DNA from: Copromyces sp. CBS 386.78
Taxonomy: Eukaryota; Ascomycota; Sordariomycetes; Sordariales; Sordariaceae
Length of the DNA: 64,000 bases
Reading direction: 5' to 3'
Assembly: GCA_030685235.1 (NCBI GenBank)
Contig: MU839137.1
Span: forward strand, 1-64,000
The notes beneath the pieces were generated by a model, which was not told the origin of the DNA, did not search any database, and was given only the letters and a program-made list of their open reading frames with translations. This document shows positions 14,490-26,081 of the stretch, one piece after another (position 1 is the first letter of the stretch; every line of letters begins with the position of its first letter). The translations under genes were made by a program, and so were the position numbers.

Positions 14490-17295
14490 GATGACAGCTT
14501 TGGAGGTAGAGGTAGGGAACGAGGGGTAGTAGTCTCAGCTTTGTGTGGTGGGAAACGGTGTCCTCGGAGAAACCCAATCATTCAGGTTCATTAGCTTCCC
14601 ACCGGACAGACGAAAAAGAAGGTGGAATCTCGACTATTCTCGAAGGAAAAGAAAGGAGGCTTCCGCTTCCAGAAAGCAACAGGATCCAGGATTCTCGGCC
14701 GCTGTTACACCGTAGCTTTCCCCGGTTGCTTGGTGTTATTGAAGTGTCCACATGGGTGTGGGATGTTATGGATCAATTGATCTTATCGCTGATTGCAGCA
14801 GCAAGGAGGGAGGCCTGCAAGGTACCTGGGTGGTCTGTGCTCCCTTCCCACGAGTGGGGCAAGTCAAGGTGAGCCTTCCCGGCTTCCCGCTATTCCCGTC
14901 GGGGAGTTTCCGGGCGAGGTCCGGGGCCCCGTTAGGCCCCCGCCGGCCCCGTCCACTTTCACGATCACGGCGCTCTTCCCCGCTCGGGCCCCGCCGGATG
15001 AGCCTCCACGGCTCCACTCTCGGGTACCGTCGTCCTCTTTTCAGCTCCGGCCCTCCCACCAAGCACCACGAAGTTTCCGTCATCACCGGCGTGAACTAGT
15101 GGACACAGGCACCCCGTGCTGCTGAATGCTGATGCGCCAGTGTACCCATTCGGCGGCTGGTCCTATGCCTTCTAACTGACATCCAGTTCGGTCGATCAAA
15201 TGTTTCAGATGATGGATGCAGGATGCATGGTCAACAGCGCAAGCTCGGAGTCGAACAGCAGGGTATCATTCAGGCCCAACGGGTTCATCCCACATGCGGC
15301 CTTGTCCGCCTGGATACCTCTGCCCTTAGTCACAGGATGAGGTTCATCGTCGTCATCACCATTGACTTGGCGCAGTGATCCTTCTTGTTTCATCGTCGTC
15401 ATCTGCAACGCCTACAACCATCGATCGAATTACTGTACCTAAAAAGAGTCCACTTGGAGTGTCCTCCTGCGTTTCAACCCAACTTGACACCAGATCCTCC
15501 CGTCCACCGTTGCCCTGCAGTCATCATTAGTATCAAAGAGTTCCCAACAGTACGGTAGCAAATGGGCAGCAAGCGTGAGGAATGGAAAAGTTGGCGCGGC
15601 GTTCGTGCCAGCAAAGCAGATCAAGGTGGAAATGGTTCGAGGTTTGCATGGCAAGCTCTTGGTCTCTTTCCTAGCTGCATCAGTTGCCAGAGCCGCAAAC
15701 GCCAAGTTCTTGATGTTTTTACCAAGATGAAGACGTAGATGTAAGAGCGGGTGGTTTGGTGTGGGCTTGACACATGGTTTATGTACATACCCTCCTCGTG
15801 GGTTCACCTTGTCTTCCTTCGCTCCTTGATATGCCCGGGCCATGTTTCGTTCTCAGCTGGGCTGGGTAGGTTTGAATAGCTTTATCCGCTTTTCTCTTTT
15901 GATCTTTCCTTTTTCTTAAATCTCCGAGAAACCACCTCCACTTCGCAACCCGACAGACACACGACATATCCCATCTCAGCTAGGATGGTATTTTGCATTT
16001 GTGTCTTATTCCCTTTACTCTCATATTTTCTGTGTTTGGGACATTAGGAATTGGGGTTCATGCGCCCCTAGGTTGGTTGCTCAGCTTGCTGCGTAGTGTC
16101 TGGCCCGCCTTTTGTGTGCCACCAACGTGGCTGGCCACCGCAGAGTTTATGTTTAACAACCAATGGGGTGAGTACACTTATACTGGCGTACTAGTCGCCA
16201 TAACAAGCACGTGAGTTCAAGACCCCAGGGTCTTTTGTATGTTAGCAAAATCCCTTGGGCAGTGATGGTGAATCCGGGTTGCAGTTTTGTATATCCTCGG
16301 TATTCCGGTTAAGCAAGAAAAATTCCTTGCAAAACGGGCATGCGGATGTCTGTTGTTCTTTCCAACTTTTGGTTTCCGGGAATAAAAGAGTAAAAGGTTT
16401 CTTGTTGAAAACCAACGGCAATGGGGGATAGATCGCATAATACAATTCGGTGTCTGATTGGAGGAAGAGAGTCCCGAGACATTTAGGGACCAAGGACCCA
16501 ACATGCGTTTAAGAGCTTGCCCGCAGATCCCACCACCATCCGCTGTTGGATGAGGGAACGTTGGGCGACGTGACAGGTCTTGCGCATAAGTATCATAAAA
16601 CATCTGGCGAAATAGGTAGCGTTGTGTGAAGAATGGGTTCCTGAGAATTGTTTCCTGTCCAGAAGTCTACCTATCCTGCCATCGTAACAAATACTGTACA
16701 ACTTTGCCCTGTTGCTTACCCCTCTTGTTTTGGTATATCCTTTTACAGCAAAGCGACCCCGGTCAGTTGCGGGCTGCGATCTGAATGGTCGAAACTGAAC
16801 TCCTAAACCCGAAACTTGCGAACTGCTGAAAAAAGCATACCAGAAAACAGATGAGAAAAGTAAGAAGAACGCCTGACAAAAAGGAAAACATACGAAGGGA
16901 GAAGAATGAAGCTAGAGAACAGGAGAAAACTGAACGCGAACATGGTATCTCGGAAACACAAAAGAAATAAAAGCTGTGTACCCGTTACAAGGGTTGTCCT
17001 TTTAGGATCGTTGATCTCCAAACGCTCCATTCATCAAGGGGCGAACTTGGTGTTATGCAAAGAATCGAGCGCCACAACCCCAATGCCCAAAAAGGCACCA
17101 AGGTGTCATTCGTGGTAGAGGCATGCATTGCAGAGACGCCAACCGAAACGGCGTCCAATGAAAGATGTCAGCCACACTTCGCTGAATGAGAGAGGCTATG
17201 CAGAGCCTCGGGACGACCACGTTAGCGGGCATGGCGCTCTACTATGTAGACTACAGTGGCTGCTTGTGTTTCAGCTCACGTTGCTGTCATGACAC
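14490..17295. other. Intergenic, no convincing gene
   Basis: The vps53 promoter lies at the left. A GC-rich patch occupies about 14,880-15,060. A minus-strand frame from 15,843 begins MARAYQGAKEDK and has a GTATGT donor-like site after 18 codons, but no following exon could be recognised. The tract at 16.2-17.1 kb shows no family-like protein. Confidence 0.5.
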
Positions 17296-18731
17296 TCAAG
17301 AGCTATGCAGTGTTCGGAAACCCGCCGTGATTAAGCTCCGTTTACTGTCTTTAACGTCCGATGGTGCGCTCGAGTAAAAGAGTCCCTGGATGAGAATAGC
17401 GTCAGCGATTTGCTTTCCAATCGGAGAACGGCCCGTCAAGATGAGTGTCTCGGAGGCAAAAGCACTTGTATGGTACTCTGTGGAAGCAGTGGCCAATAAA
17501 ACATCGGGAAATGTGGGAGAAACTTACACCGAGTCCCTTCTGCTTGCAAAAAGTGGCCTTGGCCTTCACTGTATCGGGATTATCGTAAGTGACGAACCCA
17601 CCGTCTCCGCCCACACACTGGGCGGCAACGGCCCGCTTGTCAACTTGTTCCTTCGTTCCTCGTCGTGGTAGCTGACAATACTCGAAGGATCCGTCGTCGC
17701 CTCCCCCGGCACCCTGGAACTTGTAGCCTGAGCCGCTCGCGTGGAGAAAACTGCGGCCAAAGAGGGGGATCCCAAACAAGATTTTCTTGCCCGGGACACC
17801 GGAAGCCATCAGATACTGCACGCTTGACGCCCCTGATGCTTCATCCGTGTTCATCGCATAAAGCTGGGAGTGGTGCCCGCTCCTGTGTGACCAAGGACCG
17901 AAGTAATCATACGCCATCAGGTTAATAGAGTCCAAGTATTCAGCTGCTTGCCGCAGATTGATATTCTGCAAGATGGGCTTGGCCCCGGGGAGAGCAGCGG
18001 TGAGCAAGTAACGGTCCTCGGGGAGATGGATGCGAATCGCGGCCAGTAAAGATACGAAGTCGCTTCCCTGTTGCGAGGAGCAGGGGTAGTCCCATACCAC
18101 TGGTGCTGTCAGTCAAACATCTCAGCAAGATCATTGGGAATTTGTACTTGTGTGGCAAGGCAAGACTGATTGGGCCTCCTCACGCGTACGTGGTCATTGG
18201 CTAGAATGAGGGCCAGAGAATATGAGGGGAAGGGGAAGGGCAAGGAGACATACTGTCTATCCCATCCAAGCCGGATGCTTCCACCAGGCCGCGGGCGGAC
18301 TGTGCAAAGTTGTCACGCAGGATGGGGCTGGAAGCCACCAGGGCGAATGTCTCACTGGAAGCGCCGCCCCCAATGGATAAGACCACTTGCAGATGGGGAT
18401 ATTTCTGCTTGAGATGCATCAAGGACCCGAGAGCCCCCTGAACACCGTCGCAAGGCGCTGTGGCATCTGCCCACTCATCGCTAAGCTACCGGAACAGGTC
18501 AGCTGAAGTGCTCAACAATGGAAGATGGCATCGGAACAAACTTACAAACACCCCTCCGTCTGGCATGATGTTGGCATAGGCATAGTAAACGCGGTTAACG
18601 CAGCCGTAGTTGAGTGAACCAGGAGTGTCACCCCGGTAGACGCTGTGATTTGGCCAATATACGGCATTGTTGTAGAGAACGTTGGCCGCGCTTGTGATGC
18701 GCGACTTGCGAGAAACGGAGGGGAAGCTCAT
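17296..18731 (-). CDS. GH18 chitinase-like protein, altered active site
   Basis: Four exons are proposed: 18731-18546, 18485-18254, 18099-17528 and 17385-17296. All phases agree and give about 359 residues. The fold is clearly glycoside hydrolase family 18: VNRVYYAYANI in strand 2, VVLSIGGG (residues 97-103), INLMAYDYFGPW, and IPLFGRSF. There is no signal peptide, so the protein may be intracellular. The catalytic strand, normally DGxDxDxE, reads DGID-M-V-W-D-Y-P (residues 136-145). The middle Asp is Val and the catalytic acid Glu is Asp. Near the C terminus the family's usual Trp after GLFY is Ser (GLFYSSAPSD). The 3' splice choice at 18100 was tested: an acceptor 6 nt upstream still lacks the Glu. 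The frame is otherwise intact. It may therefore be a chitin-binding or weakly active pseudoenzyme; that function is inferred. Confidence 0.85.
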
Positions 18732-21700
18732 GCCGAAGTATGGACTCTTCTAAGCGTGATGATGGAGACCAGGTGGCGATTTAGGGCTGGAGTAGGAGAT
18801 GATAGAGGAGGCTGATGGAGAACCCTCAAAACATGAAGTGGACACGATCATGGAGCTCATTTATGGATAGGGGAACCAAGGAAGAAGTACCGGGGACTTG
18901 ATGAATGAGGCTTGTGCCAGCTCATTTTTGTTGGACCGATGTGTTTGAGGTGCTGTTGGTCGGGCAGCAAGGACGGAAGAAGAGTGGCAGATTGCCTTGA
19001 CGTGCGTCTATATAGCTACCCTTCTTCTGATGGGACAACTGGTTCCCAGACCTTTCGGTTCTTGGGACGGTGAGCAAACCAGGCAACTTGCCCATGACAG
19101 TGGAGCAACGCAGATACCCGAATTGGTTCAAAGATCGGAATTTGCAAGCCCTTGTTGCTGCATGACATGACGTTGTCTGCGAGGGTGTGTCAATGAGGGA
19201 GAGGGTGTATTGAAGAAAGGAAAGGATAAGCGGTACCTCAATAGGCACGCCAGAGATGCACCGCTGCGTGCCCACAAGACCAGTGAAGCACGTCAAAAAG
19301 AATGGGAGAAATGTAACGAAAACGCGGGCGGCTAACGCTGGAGATTCCACTGGGGATGTAGGAGCTGGTGATCGGAATCTTTTGTGGTGGTTGGGTTGTA
19401 GCGAAGATTTCCTAGGGCTGACTTTCCCCGTCCAGTTTTATGCCATTTTCACAGTCAACAAATCCCCGACCCGGGATACTTGGCCTTGACTCGGCCATTG
19501 GGCCTCAGTTGGAGAATCAATCTGCTTCTGAAGTCAGTTTTAGCTCTACACGAATCGACTTTTCCGCAGGTTGAACACTTGAGCTGCCTGGTGATGAATT
19601 TTATGGTGATTCCCGCGCAGCTTATTTCCAACTCCGAAAGTGCTTAGCAGGGGCACATGGTATTTTACCTCGGTGTCATGGTCGTCGCCGCAAATGATAA
19701 ACTTCGGCCTATTCTCCGGGGAACACACCACGAATTCGTACGAGTCTATCCACCCCCAAGTGTCGCACTCGCCAGCAGGCAAAAAACGAGGTTTCTGAAC
19801 GGGCCTGGAGGGGCCCTCGCGAGACCCAGAGATGATGGACCGCCCATTATCTCGGAAACTAAAGGGTCCACGCGCTGGGGCACCCGGCTGCTCGCACATG
19901 GCGTGCGTGAGGTGTGTATGGGCAAAGATTCTGAAGAAACGAGGTGGCCGGTCGACAACCGAGGGCGCTAGTGACTGGTCGCCTCTTAGAAGGGGTTTCG
20001 GAAGTTTTACGGCATCGTCCTGCGACTATTCCCAAACCTGGATGTCGATTGTCGATCTATTAGCTGGGATTATGCGGTTGGGAAGGTTGTGCTCCACGGC
20101 AATCGTGGGGAAGCTGGAAGCTGGATCTGATCTGAATGAATCGAGGTGGAAGCCGTTGACTGAGTGAGGTTGGAGTATGAGGTTGAAGTGAAGAGACTTC
20201 TTCGAGGTGGGGAAGTTTGGACACTCAGACCATTCTCCCCACGCCAAAACCGAAAGAACTGAAATTGGAAACCGCAAGCTGTGCTATCAAGATGGCTTGA
20301 CTAGATGGTCTTGAAAAACGGCAGGCGCGAGGCCATGATTGCGATGGCGGCATCTATTCAATCCCTAGCACTGGAAGGAGTGAACAGCACAAAGGTCACG
20401 AACAGGGTCAGGGGGGGTGAGTTTGTCAAATGCGCCTGCCCTTACTTTCTACACTACTTTGTTGCTTACGCCACTGGTACCTCTCTGCCCTGTCTCGTTT
20501 CCACGTTCCTGGCCATTGTGTAAGGAATGTCTCGATGACGGATTTTTTTGAGGTGACCCCAACAGAGGCTGAGCTAAGTAGGTATCTGCCCGAATTTGAT
20601 AGCGACGCTGTTTCCAGATTTTTTTTTTTTTAACGTTTTGCTGCCTGTTGAAAGATGACGAGGAAGCCCGATTTGGAATGATGTAACGTCCTAAAAACAC
20701 AGCCCAAGCCGTGCCTTCCACATGGCAGTTCCTGAGAGAGCCTTCCAAATTAGTCATCACTGGGCAGTAAAAGCTCCTGTCGTGAGGATTTCGTTAGGGT
20801 ACAGCTGATAGCGTACCTAACCCTGCCACTGGCCAGCTCCAATTGGGCTTCTGTTCCTGAATTTCTACCACGTCAGGGGGCAGGGCATCATGAACCTCGA
20901 CCTCAACCTCAACCTACTTCGACACAGCGAATGCAAAGCCTCACCGCGTGCCCGACACTACTGTCTCAACACCTTAACTGCAACCTCCGATTTCTTTTCT
21001 TTTGCGGCCCCCACGACATCGTATCCTCGCCATGTTGTGACGTGTTCCACGCCGCTCCGAAAACCCGAGTCACTTGCACCAAGCCGCTGTTGATGTCCAT
21101 TCAACGCAAGTATTGGATACGGACAGCATCGATGGATTCCATCTCGTTCGTTTCTGGCCACTTCGTGGGCTACTAGAGGACGCATCATGCAGTCAACTCA
21201 ACAATTTCAAGCACACCCGCTGGCGTGCAGGAACCAGCCCAAACTGGCTTGATGTCCGGCTGTCTACTTCGACCGTGAAGAGCTGCCATTTCTTCCTTCA
21301 GTCAGTGCAGCAACATAGCTGGAAGCCCCCTTGTCCGGAGAAAAAAGTTGCACGCGACGTTTTAGTAGTCGATGCTGCACCTTCCAGTTGCACAACCGCC
21401 AGTCGTGCCATGGAAAGCTTTTCTCTAGCTGGTCGGTATTTCTCCGATGCCCCCTGCCCAAAACCGTGAGTGGTTCTCACAGAACTTCAAGACCAGGAGT
21501 CCTAACAGACTGCCTCGTCGTCCGTATGATACCTCCTGTTGTGTCCAATTTCTCATGTGGCTTGCCGCATGGAAAAAGACCATCTGCAGCTGAAAGACAT
21601 GCAGCGGGCGGGACCTTCCATCTTGCTTAGTGTGGAAGTCAATCGGCGCTCTGCTCTCGGTCCTTATTGTCGACAACGTCTGGTCATACAAGCAAGACAA

Positions 21701-23797
21701 GCCGGGCACGAAGGACCATCTTCTCCACGCGGATTTCGTATTTGTGCAGCGGGTAGGAACTTACCATTGCAGACCTGGAAGTGAGAAGCCGTCCAGTTTT
21801 ACTCCTCCAGCCCATGTTGGCGATGCATCCCGCTCGAAACGGTCGTCGCTGCGAGCCCAATGGCACTTCGGCTGAATACAGAACAAACATGCCCATCCAC
21901 GCCGTACAAACTGCACTTGGAGATCTTGCTCACATTTAATAGATCCTCTGAATTCTGGTGCTGTCCGTCGACAAGGCTGCCGGAATTGAGTCTAACGCGG
22001 CAGCACGACCTTCCCCTTACGGAAGCCCGAGACCGGATTTCCTCGAGGTCCAGAACCGGAAGACTGCATCCCACGAGATCGAAATAAGAAGCGCCTGTCC
22101 GCTGAATCCCGTGTTCAACAGCCCACATGACCGGCGTCGCACGCGTAACACCATCTTAACGGGCCATCTCTTGGGGAAGCGCTGAGCTCCTCTTCAGTCC
22201 ATGCTCATGCCCACGCCCACGCCGAGTCCACTTCAGAAGGACGAACGGACAAGAGCGCTCATCAGCGTGGTGGCGCTCGCTGCTGGTACGCCAACATCTC
22301 GCATTGACAGAAAGCTTATAATAGCGTGATAGTTCCATGATCTCAAGAACCCATGGAAGACAATGGCCGCTTAGGCACGTTGTATCCTTGATTGGGCCAC
22401 AGCAAGGAAGAGAACTGCCTAGGCGATATGCCTAAAGCACAGTTAGAGATATGTCTTGACGTACACCAAGGCGGTAAAGGATCATGTGCTCGATGTGCTT
22501 GATACACTTACCTGGAGTATCCTGGCATGGTCCACAAAAGACCATGAACTCTGACACCTGTCGTTCTTATATAGTTCAGTTCTTAGTCCGCCGAGGTTGA
22601 CCCGACAGTTCCTATAATGCTACCATAACAAGAAACGCTAGTTGTCAATTGAAGTTGTGAGTTGTTTCGTTGCGAATGCGATCATGTATGCAGGCTCAAC
22701 GGAAGACCTCAACGGAAGATTATTCCTGCCAAAGCGGTTGTCGGCTCAGGGTCACTGAACCTTAAAGCCAGCTGATTGCGCATCGAGGGGGTACGTGTGA
22801 GATGTTTGACGCGTTGGATTTCCTTTTTCAGCCAGAACAAAAATGTATGCAGTGGGAAGAGATGGAGCGTTTGCCAGCTGAAGAAAGACTATTCGAAATC
22901 GGAGAAAAGGTTTGCAAGAGATGACCCCCTGTGTCAGCGAGTTTGGACGGTACCTTGATTTGGCTGAGAGAAATCGCAGTTTCGGAAGTACCGTGTTACC
23001 AAATACACGCAACTGACAACAGAGCGACCAGACAAGGTGAGGTGATAAGATAAAAGAGGGAGGACGGTCGTGTCATGGATGCCAAGAACCCGGTAGAAGC
23101 TCGAAGAAACCGTTGAGAGCAGGGTCGCAGCTGACTGAACTGACAAGATGGTTCGCCACTGGGACACACGCAGAAGTTGCGACCGTGAGGCATCGTGTAC
23201 ACTATGGCGGCATTCGGGTAGGACATCGTAATCGATAGTATTCTGATCATTCCCGCTGCGCTCAGCTGAAGGAGATGGCAGTTGAAAGAGACCTGGGAGA
23301 GTCCCGCCGCAGCCCTGAGGGATAGCTCAGGTGTCATTGCGTCCCTAGGGTTGGGGTTGGTGCACGTTGCAACGAAAGAAGTGATGCTCGAAAAGGCAAG
23401 AACCTCGGTGGCACAACTCACTGCTGACCAACCACATATTAGGACTGCTTGTAGGTGGGCAGGTGGGGTCTGCTGCCTGCCGTGAATGGGCTCTTGATGC
23501 CATGATGCCACCTGCCACTGTTGGCGGCAGCGCTTATCGGCCTCCGCCCATGAACACCAACATTACAACAACTAAACCACTTTCCCAACAACACTTCCTT
23601 TTTACATCACCATTCTTCGTCTTCTGCCACCAAGCTATCTTCTGCACATACGAACTTTCTTAGCAGCAAGTCATCAGATACCATAATCACATCGCGCCGA
23701 ACCAGAACGAGGGGCGATCAGAGCTCCCCTGAGACCAACGTCATCATCCACCGCCATTAACCGAGACATATCGCCGAATCGCAAGCCGACAGAAATC
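18732..23797. other. Mostly intergenic; no recognised gene
   Basis: Apart from the doubtful secreted frame at 18,922-19,350, no frame in this 5-kb tract resembles a known family. A short minus-strand frame at 19,546-19,899 looks protein-like in places but has no partner exons. A T13 run lies at 20,619-20,631. From about 23,480 the + strand is rich in CAACA and CT tracts and likely contains the dsk2 promoter and 5' leader. Confidence 0.5.
18922..19350 (-). CDS. Possible small secreted protein
   Basis: The frame opens with MESPALAARVFVTFLPFF and continues LTCFTGLVGTQRC, which looks like a cleavable signal peptide. A GTACCG site after CISGVPIE and a CGCAG acceptor about 60 nt later would remove an in-frame segment. 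The remainder is Cys-containing and of no recognised family. It lies upstream of, and on the same strand as, the chitinase-like gene, about 190 bp from its start codon. It could also be chance. No promoter or conservation evidence is available. Confidence 0.25.
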   Translation of the reverse strand: MESPALAARVFVTFLPFFLTCFTGLVGTQRCISGVPIEVPLILSFLQYTLSLIDTPSQTTSCHAATRACKFRSLNQFGYLRCSTVMGKLPGLLTVPRTERSGNQLSHQKKGSYIDARQGNLPLFFRPCCPTNSTSNTSVQQK

Positions 23798-25166
23798 ATG
23801 GCTGAAGCTTCAAACACTGGCGGTGATAGCCAGATTACCTTCAAGGTCAAATGCTCAGGCGACAAGAATCACACAGTTACCATCGCCGAATCCGCGACCG
23901 TCCTTCAGCTCAAGACTTTGTTGGCGGGGGAGGAATACGAGAACATCGCGCCCGAGCAACAACGCCTAATCTACTCCGGCAAGGTGATGAAGGACGATGA
24001 GCTCCTTAGTTTTTACAAGATCAAGCACATGAACACTGTGCACATGGTCAAGCGTCCAGCCAGCGCCGCGACAGCCAGCAGTGGCTCAACCTCGACACCC
24101 GCTCAGCCCGCCATACCTCAGAACATGGCTGCCGGTACTCCCTCGAATAACCTTTTGGCCGGGCTCACGGGGGCTCGCTTTGCCGGTCAGGTGCCGCTAC
24201 CAAGCCGAGACCTGTTTGGTCCGGACGGAGGAGTAATTGCCCCTTTCTCGCCTCACTTGACCCTTCACATGCCTGTTTACTAATGATGCTTTACAGATGG
24301 GCGCGCCCCCAAGCGAGGACGAAATGGCGGACATGCTTTCGAATCCCATGATGGCCCAAGCTATGGCTGAGGCCTTCAACAACCCCGCGGTTATTGACCA
24401 GATGATTGCCTCCAACCCGATGTTGGCCAACATGCCCGCCGATCGCGCTCGCGAGCTGCTCAACTCTCCAATGATGCGCAATATGATGACGAACCCGGAG
24501 GCGATTCGCATGGCGGCACGCATGCGCAGGATGATGGGCGGAGGCGCCAACGCCTTTCCAGCGCCCGGGGTAACGGACAACACTCCGAACGCGGCGACCG
24601 GTGCCGGTAATGACAACGCGAATGCCAATGCGCAGAACCCGTTCGCCATGTTTTCTCCCTTTGGTGTTCCTCCAGCAGGTGCTCCCCCAGCAGGGAATCC
24701 CTTTGCTGCGCTCTTTGGAAACCCCGCGGGGGCTTCGCCTGCGCCTACTGGAGCTTCGACTGAGAGTGCCAGGAGCGGGGATGCCGCATCTGCTCCGGCT
24801 GCCGGCGCCACTGCGGGATCTGGACAGCAAGCAGACCCGTTGGCAGCTCTGTTCGGAGCGCTCGGAGGTGCTGGTCAACCTGGTCAGGGCGGTGCCGCGA
24901 ACCCTTTCGGTCTGCCCCCTATCTCCCCTGAGGCGTTGCAGCAGATGATGCAGGCCTTTGGTGGCGGTGGTTTGGGTGGTATGGGTGGGTTTGGTGGAAG
25001 TCCCGCTGCTCCTCCCGACAACAGGCCGCCCGAGGAGAGGTATGCAGAGCAGCTGCGCCAACTCAACGATATGGGTTTCTTCGATTTTGATAGGAACGTT
25101 GCTGCCCTGCGTCGAAGCGGTGGTAGCGTACAGGGTGCTATCGAGCATCTGCTGGGCGGTTCTTAA
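23798..25166 (+). CDS. dsk2: Ubiquilin-type proteasome shuttle Dsk2
   Basis: This is a UBL-UBA shuttle factor that carries ubiquitylated proteins to the proteasome. Two exons are proposed: 23798-24232 and 24297-25166. The 64-nt intron has a GTAATT donor, a TTTACTAATG branch region and a TTACAG acceptor. It is in phase 0 and gives about 434 residues. The N-terminal ubiquitin-like domain (about residues 13-87) includes QQRLIYSGKVMKDDELL. The central part has STI1-like Met/Asn-rich blocks (ADMLSNPMMAQAMAEAFNNP and ELLNSPMMRNMMTNPEA). A long Gly/Ala/Pro linker follows. The C-terminal UBA domain starts near residue 390 (LRQLNDMGFFDFDRNVAALR). Domain order and length match fungal Dsk2/ubiquilin. 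The start sits in a good context (AATCATGG). The gene converges with npr2. Confidence 0.95.
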
Positions 25167-26081
25167 TGGAATCGCTTTAGTATCTGGGGCGGAGATTTGA
25201 GGAACGAAAATTGGCAGATGTTTGCTATTCCTGAAGGAGACGGTGTTATTGTCGATGAACAAGCAAGACAGGCTTGGAAGATGCCCAGGAGGTGCAGTAT
25301 CGTCTGCTGGAGAGGTCTTTGTTGGTCGTGTCAGAAATGTTATTATAAGTGAATACCTAGCGATGATGGCTGCTGAGGAGGAAGATAGGCAGTCCATCAG
25401 CACAAAGGAGAGAGGCCCGAAACAACAACACCCATTTGCCGGGTGTCCTCACGAATGGAGGTTTACATATTTGCACTTTAGCGAGCTTAATCAAACATAT
25501 CCCCTCTTGCTTGAATCGATCACCTCAAGTCCTGTATAGTTCCTATTCCGTGCCTCTTCATCGACGCTCGCGAACGACCCTCCTGAAATCTTCCACTCCA
25601 ACTTTCATCGTGCCACTTGGCCTTGTGCCGTGCGATACCTTAACGCTTCAGCACAGCCAATCACTCCCCGAGCAGAAGTGTCAGAGGCTAGATACCTCTA
25701 CCTCTCTACTACCTCGACCGCGCCCAATTCGATTTGGGGTGTGAGTCTTCTACCATCTCTCCCAATTTCTTTGCTCTTCTTTTCCTTCCCTTTTTCCTTT
25801 CTTGATTCCATCCAACCTTCCTTCTTATTTTTTGTATGAGTAACTAACTGTGATCATGTACTACTTGCTGTCCGTGTGTGCTCAACGGGTGTTTGGGTAT
25901 TGTAATGTGTCTGGTCTGTTCTTGATTTGCCTAGCAACACCCAAGTTACTGGCGAGCGGAGAAAGAAGACGGTATTCTCTCTTTCTATTTTTAGAACTAA
26001 CCGTTGTAATCCCATATCCTATCGAGGCCTCCAGGCGGACATCATAGTCCAAGTCTCGGGTCCATCACTACCTCCAACTCA
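25167..26081. other. Convergent 3' region of dsk2 and npr2
   Basis: No gene is visible. The tract holds the dsk2 3' UTR at the left and the npr2 terminator at the right. It has T-rich and CT-rich runs at about 25,750-25,830. Confidence 0.6.

Noticed and set aside
15439..15843. Minus-strand frame of 134 codons starting MARAYQGAKEDK
   Set aside because: A donor-like GTATGT follows the first 18 codons but no plausible downstream exon or family was found.
19546..19899. Minus-strand frame with a protein-like middle (WIDSYEFVVC)
   Set aside because: No recognised domain, no flanking exons, and an antisense frame is equally long.
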